This document shows, one piece after another, positions 27,001 to 39,000 of a stretch of DNA of 64,000 nt. Each line of letters begins with the position of its first letter. Positions within the stretch are counted from its first letter, which is position 1. Both the position numbers and the translations under genes were made by a program. Source of the stretch: Anagrus nilaparvatae (lineage: Eukaryota > Arthropoda > Insecta > Hymenoptera > Mymaridae); assembly GCA_022575985.1 (NCBI GenBank), contig JAKSXM010000007.1, forward strand, positions 1,552,501 through 1,616,500. The letters run 5' to 3'. Below the pieces are notes generated by a model. The model saw nothing but the letters and a program-made list of their open reading frames with translations, was not told the DNA's origin and searched no databases.

Positions 27001-30000
27001 TTTCTGGCCGCTGACCAGAAAAAAATTTTTGGAAACTTGAAGCTTGTGGAAAATTTATGAGACTTATAAAACCTGCTCTCGTCAAAAATTACAAATTTGG
27101 CACTAATTTAAAAATTGTTCTTTTTTAGCAAAAAATGACCATTTGGTTAATTGGTTATAATGATGAGAGAATTAGTGATAAAAAATTGCAGTTTACGGTG
27201 TATGAAAGGTGATACTTAAACCAGAAAAATGAGACCAACCAAATGGATCTACATTAATGCACAATTGAAGAAGGGTATACGCAACACCCTGGAAGCATTC
27301 ATGGCTGTACAAAAAAAAAAATTATTGAAAATCTTGCAGTAATAAATCGAATTTTATAAAGTTTAATTTGCTTCATTGGATCTAGGCAGATAATTTACAA
27401 ACATAATAAAAAAAAGTTTCTAAAAAAGAAAGTGAAAATTTATCGAAGAACGACCCATATATAAAATCAAAAAATCAAGTTATTTTTAACATTAAAAATA
27501 ATAATTTTCTTAATGCGTAGTTTTTCCAAACCAAAAGAAAAAGTGTTTGTTTTTTTGATATACCGTATAGGAGCCAGTTTTCGAACGTATTGGCTTTCGA
27601 TCAAATACACACAAATTAGCATTTATATTAAAAAACATGTATCATTTATCTAAAACCGAATTTTCTTATGAAACTACAAACCCTAAGTCACTAATTTCTA
27701 CGTTACCGATATTAAAAAACAACTTAAATTAATAAAAAAAATAAGAAAAATGCTCTCTTGTACAACCTTAGGAGATTTTTCTCATCGTTTTCACCAAATC
27801 TCGTGTGTTATTAAAATCGAGTTTTAGGGATACCTACTCTATGCCGAATACTAAAAATGCTTTTAATTACGTTGTGATGCTTTAATAAATGAAGGGAAAG
27901 GGTTATATTCACTTATTTATTGCAAATTTATTTTAAATAGGTATATCGATAATCGAATCCAAACTTTTATACACGTATGGGTATTTTCGATATTTTCAAT
28001 TTAATTACACTTTTTTTAATTTAAACGATATTTATTTAATAGTAATACACTAAATTTGTCATAATTACATTATTTATACTATATTTTATAATAATTAATA
28101 GAATATTTAACAATCTAACACACATAAACACAATTTAAAGTACTTACATACTTATGTATCACTTTGTTTATAACACAATAAATGCTCGTAAATGCTTTGA
28201 TTTTAATAAAAATTACGTATATACGCTTTGAAATGAAAAAAAACCTTTATTTTAATATTAAAAATATATAAAAACTATATTCCAACACTTTTTTCATAAA
28301 ATTTATGTCGTTTTTACTTTTAAATACACAAATAATTAAACAGGTAAACGACCCCTAATAAAGTCGCGCGCAAACTGAACATATACAGCAGGTTGCTTAC
28401 ATAAGGCGCCTATTTTGTTTCCTTGAGTTTTAAAAACATTATATCAACTATTATCTTTCGTTAATTAAAATTAAAAAGCAAATTTTAATAAATAAAGGTT
28501 TAAAATACATGCTTATACAAGTGTGTAGTTCATCTATTGTTTACTATATTTTATTCTTATTATAGGTATTTTATATTAAAAAAACAAGAAAAAACAAGTG
28601 GAGAGGGAGTTAAGAAATAGGTATAGTTATACCTATAAGAATTCTATTTAAACGCGCACGATTTTAACTTAGTTTTAGCGATTTTCAAATTATCGAAAAT
28701 TAATTCGATCAAAATGATACTATTATCAAAAATAGAATTTGCATTATCGAAATTACCTTACCTTGCACACTTGTAATAAATGTAAATTATAAATTATCCA
28801 TCAATAAATTTGACATTTTTTTAATTGGGATAGTAAAATATAGGATTTCCCTGATCAAATGCAACAATATTTAACTCCAAATATTTATTTTAAAGTATAT
28901 TTTTCAACAAATAAAGATACAGCTAGGTATAAGAAAGTGACTTCTGATCGAAAACCGGCTCCTATACGGTATTTACAGCGAAATAATTTTATATGAATTT
29001 TTATTTTTTGATTTAAAGAATAAAATATTCAAAATTTAATTAAAACGTTTTAGATACATGCTGACTACATGATGGCAAATTTCAAAAACTTATTTGCATT
29101 GGCAAGAAAGCTTTTCCATAAGTTGAAGTTTATAAGTTAAGTACATGACTCTTGTAAGCATTTTTCATTTTTATTTTGTTATTTTAATTTTTAATTTTCA
29201 GGTGATTTTTGTAAATTTGATATTTCCGTTCACCACGATTATGGCCTCAAAAAACAATAGAAATTTTTTTAATATTTCAAATAAACTACAATCTTCTGTA
29301 AGTATTTAATAATTACTTTTTTAAATTTTTTTAGCTAGAAATTTAATTAATTAATATTACATGTATTTAAAAATAGATTATTACTTTGAAATAAAATTTT
29401 ATGTAATTAATATTTAAACAACCTTATTTGAATATTTAATCGGGTTTCCAATTCTTAAAGAATCATCTGATATACATTCATTTACATTTTAAAAATTATA
29501 TATCATTTAATCTAATTAATATTATTATTATTATAATTAATCTTTATTTGCCAACTACAAAATACATATCATTCAAAACACTCAATTTTCAATTATATAC
29601 ATAATAAAATAATATATAAATCAATAGATATTAATATAATTTACAATATATTAGAATAAAATTTTATGTGTACTTAAATTAAAATTAAATAAAAGAAAAT
29701 TTACAATAAAATGACTATTCAAAAGTTAACTGTTAATAGTAAATAGGTAAATAGTTAAATAGTAAACATCAATAATACATAGTCAATTACAAGATGATTG
29801 GTGCAAATGCCACCAACACTATTGTTCATTCTCTAATTTATGAAAGTAAAGTCTGATACTCTTTTTAAAACGAGAATAGGATGGTAAATCCCTTATACAG
29901 GGGGGAATCGAATTCCATTGATTCGCATACTTTACTTGAAAAGAGTATAGACCCCAGTCAGTGGGTACTGTGGGAACCTTAAGGTCTTTACGGGGGCCTC

Positions 30001-33000
30001 TGGTAGGTTTGTCTGATTTGTATGGTTCAAATAAACCGGTCACGTTAAGCATCCAACCAAGACGCTTTCTGTATGGTGTAATGTGTTCTTGTCGTCTCAA
30101 ACCAAAAATGTACCTAATACCTGAATTAGTGAGTCTCTGTAATTGCCCACTCAGTTCATTAGAAATATCAGAATAAACTGCTGAGCAGTAATCCAAATGG
30201 GGAATCACAAGAGACTCAATGAGGCGCTTACGAACTGCTTCAGAGGTACAAGATTTGATGAGCCTAAGACCATAAAATATGTTGTTTACTTTTTTGGTCA
30301 CCTTTGTTACTTGTGGACGCCAAGACAAACAAGAGTCTAAGGTGATACCAAGGCTGACAACCTCATCCACAATGGGAACTTAATATAAGTATTTGAAGTA
30401 ATACTTTAGCCTATGAATGTTTTTTTTTAATTTTTTATGGTTTACATTACTAATTTTGTAAATTCCGTTTTCTGGCAATTAATAAATTATATTTTTGACT
30501 TTTTCAAATAATTTTTATAAATTTAAGTCCTAATCAACAGCAACACACTGATTTCAAAATTTCCTTCTAATCTGTCAAATTATAAAATAAATTACTAGTG
30601 GTGCACAGACCCTCTAATTCTGATTAAGTTACCTGATTTTAAATTATTTAGCGTTTCAGGCGATCATCTGAAAAATTTAAGGAAAAAAATTCAGACCTTG
30701 TTTTTTATTAAATTCTTTTGGTTTTACAAATAATTTGAAGCTTTTGAAAATATTGCAAAAAAAAAATTTTTCTTACCAAATTAAAAATTTATGTGTAAAA
30801 ATTTCACAAAATATCTTGTACTTATTGTATTCTAGGTGTAGAAAAAATATTCACAACGCCTATAAACGTCAAACTGTAAGGACTAATTAAATTCAAAAGA
30901 AAAAAGCTCGAAATCAGCCAAAGATAGCGTATATATTAATTTTTGGTCTTTTTTGGGCAATTTTACCTATAATTAATTATACTCATACTGATTTCACGTT
31001 GATTGAAAAAAAATTCCGCCTCCTGTTTTAGCTAATTTTGGCTGATTTTGGCAGACTAAAATAATGATTATGGACGCTCATTTGAATACATAGGCCAACA
31101 TTCTGGAAAAACTTGACAAAAATAATTATGGTGAACTTGACTTCCAGTCAGTTTGAAAAAATCAAACCATTAAAAATGAAACCAGAAGTGGCCCAAAATA
31201 AAAATAAAATTTTTTTCGGATAGACTATAGTCTAGGTAAAAGGAAAATTTTTTCCGGATCAGTTTCATGGTTTTGAGTTATTTCAGTTTGAACTGAGCAG
31301 CTGAAATAAAAAAATTGAAAAAATCCAACTTTGGAGCAGCTGTATCTCAAACATATGCATCAGGAAGTGTAAAATAAGAGTGATTTGACAAATCCCAGGT
31401 AAAAAGTGACACATTATAATTTGTCTATAATTTTTTTTTTAGGTGTGGGTTTTATCGAAAAAATAGTGAAATACAATGAGAAAAAAATTTTCTTATCCTA
31501 CTTTAAGTATAATACAGGTCTTCAGGAGTAAAAGAAGCCAACCCACATTAAAATTGGATGGAAACTCTATTGTAACAAATTTATTTCCGCTTTTTTTTCC
31601 AGATCACTGTGTGACGGCCCCATCTAACCCAAATTCATTAACATTAGTTAATGCCAATAATGATTATGTTTATGATAAAATTATTGTTAATTAAAATTAA
31701 TTAATTAATTAATTAATGTTCTTAGATATAAATAAAAATTTATTTTAAAAAACTCAAATTTATAAACATATGAAGAAAAAGAAAAAGTATCAAAGGATCT
31801 TCAAAAATTCGAGGCTTACAAGAAATCTTATGAAAATTTCGATATTGCGATTCAAAGTCTTGTCACCCTGCTTATGAAGTAGCAAATATTGTAAAGGACT
31901 AAGCATTTAGTCCTGTCGCCAGCAATGCTATTTAATGCCATAAAATCCTAAAATAGCATAAAAGTTCCATGAAAAAAAATGGGTGGTATTTATGTTTTTT
32001 GACCCGCTAAACACGAATCCGGGGTCTATTTTGCGAAATTCGTGGTCAATTTTTTGTTATTAACAAATTATTGTCCAATTTTGCAATTATTTGTTAATAA
32101 CAAAAAATTGACCACGAATTTCGCAAAATAGACCCCGGATTCGTGTTTAGCGGGTCAAAAAACATAAATACCACCCATTTTTTTCCATGGAACTTTTATG
32201 GCATTTTATGGCATTAAATAGCATTGCTGGCGACAGGACTAATTCAAGAAAGATTACTTTGAATGTATAAACGAAAAATCGAATTAAAATATTTAAAAAT
32301 ATGAATTAGAAGCAATGATATCATCTAGGTAGCAATGATTTCATCTAGGTAGAAAATTTGAGTTATCAAAATTTGATTTTTACTGTTATTTTTAATTATT
32401 GTACTGATTTTTAACGCCCATGAAGAGTAATTCATTATCACACCATGCAAAAAAGAAATGTGATAATTTTTGTTAAAAATAACTAAAAAACTTAAAAATA
32501 ACTTTACTAAAATAACTAAAAGAAAAAAATGTTTGTATTTCGTGTCAGTTATATAATTATATTATTTGAAAATTATAATAAGATAAGAAATGTAAATAGT
32601 ATTTTATAATATTACTTAATATTTAATTTGAATGTATTATTTTTATAAAATAAAGGTACTCGATAAAATTAAAAAAATTAATTTTTTTATTTGGTCTATC
32701 ATTCCTAGAGATAAGAAAACTTTTGAAGGCTGAATTAACCAAATTTAAATCTTACCTATTTGTGTATGAAATTTGAAAACTCTTAGTTTCAATTTTATCA
32801 TCCAGAAAAAACATCTTTAAAAAACATATAAAAACTTATATAACGTTACAAAATCATAAGTTATAAGTCATGGTTTAGTAACCAGATCTGCTAATTTTAG
32901 AATTCGTAATTAATATTAAGAGAAGTTATTAGAAGTTATATTCTTAAATGAAATTATTGTCCCTAAGCTTGGAATATTACTGCAAGACTGAGTTTAAGTC

Positions 33001-36000
33001 CCAAAATAGAAATTATTTCCATTTGAACCTTCTCCCCTCGAATCAGACCTTTTTCAAATAAATTATAAAATATTATGATTAGCATTTTTATTTTAATAAA
33101 CCTTTTATTTAAAAGTCTAACGTAGGGATACCACTACCTTTGGGAGATAAAATTATAATTTATAAGTATGGATGACTTTATTATGTTAAAATAATATCTC
33201 TGATACTCTCCGTTAATTCCAATGGGCTTTGCAGGAATGAAAGGCTAAAAAACATTCAGCTCTTCTTATAAACTAATTACTGTTTTAGATTTATTTATGG
33301 ATAGTTTGAAAAACTTGTTATGGCCGTTTGTATATGGTAAAAAAATCTCGATTTTCATACAAAAAATTTTTTTTTTTAAACTCTTTTTTTAGGGCTCAAT
33401 ATCGAAAAAATCACAACCCGCAGATTTCAAACCCTAGATAAAAGTGTACAGGCCCATAATAGGGCAAAAAAGTGCCCATTTTTGCGTTTTTTCATGATTA
33501 TTGGAATACTATCAAATATTTTTACCTTAATCTTACGAAAATAGCCAAAAAATTGATTGTTTACCTTACCTTAACACTTTCCTTGCCATATCCGACCATT
33601 TAGGACCTTTCAGAACCCAGAAAGTGCACTTTTTAGCCCATAAATGCATAAAAAGTTCATAAAAACAATAAAAATTTATAATTTCGTAAGTATTGATTCT
33701 ATCAATATATTCCGAATCTTATAAGAAAATTGGAAAACTCAAGATGGGTGAAAAAAGCGTGAAATATAAGTATTTTTATAAAGCGAACAAAAAAATATAT
33801 TTTGTCAATTCATATACATACATGTATATGTTACGGGTAGAGTCCGATCTCTGGATAGTCCTAGGTCTATCCGGATAAACCTAGGACTATCCAAGCGGAG
33901 TTGGATAAAGTCCGATTCTTGAATTGTTTCATCTTTTTTGTTCAACTTTATCCGGCACCGCTTGGATAGTCCTAGGATTATCCCAGAGCCTTGGATAAAG
34001 TCCGATTCGTAAAAAATGTGTACAAAAAAAAAATTATTCCACCATATTATTTTTTTATTTTATTTGTCATAATTTTATACTGAAATAATTTTTTGATTTA
34101 GTCAAATTAAATATAAAAAAAATACAAAATACAAAATTTTAGCTACAATATATATAAATTTATTTTTATTTAATTATACAAGACGAACTGCTGTGACATT
34201 TTGAATTGCATTTGAGTCCATTTGAATTGCACTTGCATTTATTAGTTTTGCAACCTTGTTTGCAGTTACACCTTTGAAAGCTTTGACCACCAAATTTAGA
34301 TGCCATTATTGCAAGTTGGCGTAAAGTTTTCTTTTCAGTGGATATTTTTGATACATCTATGTGGTTTCCATTCGTAGGTGTAAATTGATTCCGCGAAAAT
34401 TTTCCTTCGATTGTTCCATGATAATTAGTTAATTTATACAATGCGTTATCGCTGATTTCTATTATTGCCATTAATATGTTTCTAAAATCTCCGCGACCTC
34501 AGTCTACATCATCAGGAATACCCACTCTGACTGTATCTCCAACTTTGCAATTTGGAAACTTAGAATTTGATCTTTTAATCATTTTGAAGCTTGATTACCT
34601 AACGCACGTTTCGCACTTTTTCTATTATCACTTATACTAAACTCTTTTGAAAAAATTTCGCATGAAATATTATTAATACAGTTTTTATAAATATTTTCAG
34701 TTGTCACGTTCATAGGCTGGAGAGTTTGAAGTTCATTTTTCTGAAATTGAGTTTCTTCAAAATAAAGTTGCTTTATAGAATTATTTAATTTGACTAAATC
34801 AAAAAATTATTTGAGTATAAAATTATGACAAATAAAATAAAATGGTGAATAATATGGTGAAATAATTTTTTTTTTTTTTTTTTTTTGTTCACATTTTTTA
34901 CGAATCGGACTTTATTCAAGCCTCTTGGATAATCCTAGGACTATCCAAGCGATGCCGGATAAAGTTGAACAAAAAAGATGAAAAAATCAAGAATCGGACT
35001 TTATCCAACTCCGCTTGGATAGTCCTAGGTTTATCCGGATAGACCTAGGACTATCCAGAGATCGAACTCTACCCGTAACATATACATTATTAGAGTGGGC
35101 CTAATTTAGGACTTTGTAGAATAACTTTGCTTCTCTTGTTTCTTGGTGAACTTTTGATCATAAAAAGTCCGCAACAAAAAAACCCGGGGAGCAAAGTTTT
35201 TACACTAAGTCCGAAATTAGGTCCACTCTAATACATTATATATATATATATCCATAAGCCTACGTTACCTTAGAAAAAAATGGGGTTTAATTTTAAATTT
35301 ATAAATGAAATATTTGTAAAAAAAATAATTACTATATGAAATCTAGTAAACTTCAAGCTAAAAACAACAAAAAACCAAAAAAATACTTGAATTTGGTGCC
35401 TTATTAGGGTCAGACATCTTGAATTTTTCAATTTTCTTATCAGATTCGTGATAAGCGACCATGAAAACCCCCGATTGTAGATTTTTTCTCTGATAGAACC
35501 AATACTTATGAAATTATAAATTTTTCTTATTTTTATGAACTTTTTATGATTTTATGGGCTAAAAAGTGCACTTTCTGGGTTTTGGCAGGTCTTAAATGGT
35601 CGGATATGGCAAGGAATATATTAAGGTAAGTTAAACAATCAATTTTTAAACAAGCTATTTTCGTAAGATTAAGGTGGAAATATTTGAATAGTAATCCAAT
35701 AATCGTGAAAAACGCGAAAAAGGGCACTTTTTTGCCCTATTCTGGGTCTGTACACTTTTCCGCAGGGTTTGAAATCTGCGGGTTGTGATTTTTTCGATAT
35801 TTAGCCCTAAAAAAAGAGTTTAAAAAAAAATTTTTTTGTACTAAAAATTTCATGAAAATAAAGATTTTTTTACCATACAAACGGCCTATTATTTTTTTCA
35901 TTGGCTAATTTTGAATTTCGGGATGGCAAAATTTTTATAAAATTGTTTTCTTTGTTCTATATTGTAAAAAATACTCTACGGTATGAATAAATCTCGTTGT

Positions 36001-39000
36001 TTTGTAAAATAAAGATATTTTTTTTCATTTAAAAATTTTTAAATTTGCGACAGTTTCGTGTTTTAACTGAACCAACAGCATGTAAATTTTACAAATCCGT
36101 TCAATATTAAAATTTGGTTAATATAGTCAAAATATTCTATAAATTAAAATTTTTATGTTATTTTTAATTAGACAAAAATAATTTTTACTCTAAAAATTTA
36201 TATTTTTAAACAAAATTTTGTTCTTTGAATAAAAATTTTTTTTTTTTTTTAATATAAGTAAAATAATTCAAAATATTTCAAATATTTATTTAATAAATTT
36301 TATTTCATAATTTTGATAGGAAATTATTATGTAACGAATTACATGAATATATTTTATTAATTTATAAAAAATAAAAATAATAGTTTTAAAAACTTGAATT
36401 TTTATCATTTTGATAGTTATTTTAAGAATACAATTGTATCTATCATTTCTTAAATACACAATGATAGGTATATCAATTGAGCCTTTGTTTAAGCTATATA
36501 AGAAATAAAAATTCAAATTTAAGCTTCATTAGTTTGAAAATTTTTTAAATTTCAATTACAGTTTTCGAATCATAATATGGGTTCATTTAGTTTCAACGCC
36601 ATGATTTTTCAAATCATTTTTTTTACTTATGTAAGTACTGTGAACCAATTCACAATATTCTAATTTCACTCTCAAGTACAATAGTGGCTTTTGAAATAAG
36701 AAAGTGAATCTTATTGAAACTATCAGAAATGTAGGAAAATTCATTCCTTATAATATAGTTTCAACAAGATTCACGAATTTTAGACTCAGGTTTTAAAACG
36801 GATATTTTATAATTATGAAGCAAAAATGTATTGTTCTTTACAATGCGTCAAGAAATACAAGTGTGGAAATTAATTCTTTATATCGATGAACTGTATTCGC
36901 ACATTCTCATACTTAAAAATTGAATGGAAAAAAATTCAAAAAAGTCTAAATTTAACTCGAACTTTGATTTAACAGTGATACACTGAAAAAAAATTCCGGT
37001 TGTAGTAATCAGATTTTTTGTTTTTAATCGATGGCAATCGACTTGAAACATAAAGAAAATTTAAAAATGAGTTTTTCTCATTTGAAATTCGAGCACCACG
37101 GTATGGTGGGACTTAAAACAAAATTTTTGTTTACCCTTTTCTTTCTAGTCGTTTGCAACCATTTGAAGGAAAAGTTACCAAAACCAGAATATTTGTATCG
37201 GCAATCGGATTTTTTTTCAGTATAGATTGTTAAATATATTTTTAACCCTTAGCAGCACGGGTGCCTTCCGAAAACGTTAGAGCACGGGGGGGTCTAGAGG
37301 ACCCCAGGGACTTTGTAAGTCTATAACTCCTTCGAAATTGGTCCAAAATTAGCTTCTTTTTTTTATTTAGAACCCAGAAGAGTTCAATTATGCGATTATA
37401 AAATAAAAAACTGAAAATTGTTAGTCTTTTTAAAGATATAAAAAAAAGAAATTTTCTTGTCATTATAAAAAGTGTGATTTTTTTAATTAGCAATAAAATT
37501 GGTTTAAAAAATTATAATCAACTTTTTAACCACTAAACGAGAAATGCCAAAGGGTAAACTTTAAAGAAATTTAAGTAAGAAATTTCAAATTAAAAAAAAC
37601 AGGAATTATTCCCTTGAATTAAAATGACACCTTTTTGTAAATTTCTATATGCATAATATTTTTTATTAAAATACTTTTTTTATTTTAAAAATACAAAAAA
37701 TAAATGATGAAATAATTCCACAAATATTGGAACACATTTTTATCATATTTTTTATAACCTTAAGTGTATAATTTCAAAGCGTGGTCCTTGCCCATTGCAT
37801 TTTCTGAACTTTAAGCATTAAATTTTCGATTTTCTCGCCAAATAGGTTTTGGGCAATATTTGCAATGTTTAAGTTATTTAAAGAACATTCTTTTATTGAA
37901 TTTTTATTAAACATTAATTTATCAATCAGATAATTTAAAAATATTTACACAATTACAATTTTTTTAAAGCAAAAAATATTACGTAACTACATGCGGGGGT
38001 CTAGCGGACCCCAAAAAAAATTTTCAAATTGCATGCAACCAATACACGAAAAGTTCTGGGGCTTTTATAGTTGTAGATGAGTAATACAACTGTCAAAATG
38101 ATTTACCAAACATATACAGGAAGTGCCATTATAGATTTAGGATAATGCCATGTTTTTTAAAACTACTATGGGGTCCACTGGACCCCACCCGTGCTTCTGA
38201 GGGTTAATTAACATTTTTTATCTTGTTCTGTTCTTTATGATTAAGATTATTATTAATTATCCACAACAGGTAGTTAAATCAACATTATCTCATCCTCTAC
38301 AAAATGCTTTAACTTTGATGAAAGAATACGACACAGTGCAACAAACAGCAGTAGTATTGTTTAAAGAAAGCCATGAGTTATTTTTTAGCCATGATTCCAA
38401 TTTGGAAGAAAATCGATATCAAATTCTGAAAAAGCTGAATAAGAATATTGATGAAATTCAATATGAGGTAAAAAATTTAGACAACTTTTTTATTTTTCAA
38501 ATCAAATAATGACACTTTTATGACTTTATAGCTCGTAAAAAAATATGAAGATTCTGAATTAGCAGCTGCACTAAATAATATTCAAACTGATAGCTGCAAA
38601 AATAAATTAATCAATTTTGAAATAGAAGCAGATACATTGCGTTCAACAGTTAACAATTGTTTAGCACCATTTATTTCATTGTCATTAAAATCTGTTGAAA
38701 TGATACCAACGCATTTTCAAAATATGATTAGTAAAATTACAAGAAAAAAAAATGAATTAAAAATGTGTCAGGATGAAAAGTGTTTAGAAACAGTAAGTAA
38801 TTTATTTTAAAAATTTAATTAAAACAAAAAATTTTAATCCTTTCGTTTTTACAGGCTTCTAAAAATCTGGAAGATTTGAAAAAAGATATAAAATTGATTG
38901 AAAAATCAACGGAAAAATTTAATGACTTCGAAGAAATTCATACACAATTCGCTGGATGTTATCCAAAGGATAAAGTTGAACATTTACAAAGTAATATTGA

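Larger units (their letters stand above)
29050..33130 (+). repeat. Tandem duplication unit 3 with a broken secreted gene
   Basis: Begins with GGCAAATTTCAAAAACTTAT and GCAAGAAAGCTTTTCC, matching 13830-13880 in unit 1 (also the GGTGATTTTTGTAAATTTGA block at 29202 and 13921). It ends with AATAAACCTTTTATTTAAAA near 33095, matching the 3' flank of genes 1 and 2. A LINE copy and other repeats have been inserted, and the gene inside is a relic. Confidence 0.6.
33321..35886. mobile_element. Foldback element whose loop holds a Ginger-like relic
   Basis: Arms at 33321-33715 and about 35495-35886 are inverted copies. Shared landmarks are CAAATATTTTTACCTTAATC, CCCAGAAAGTGCACTTTTTA, ATCACAACCCGCAGATTTCA and the outer GGCCGTTTGTAT. 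The loop contains the 33829-35080 element and a small family T MITE, so it is a nest of at least three insertions. Confidence 0.7.

Noticed and set aside
29235..29300. Possible short exon starting ATGGCCTCAAAAAACAATAG before a GTAAGT
   Set aside because: The matching place in unit 1 (13961) has a stop three codons after ATG, and nothing downstream continues the frame; treated as duplicated non-coding DNA.
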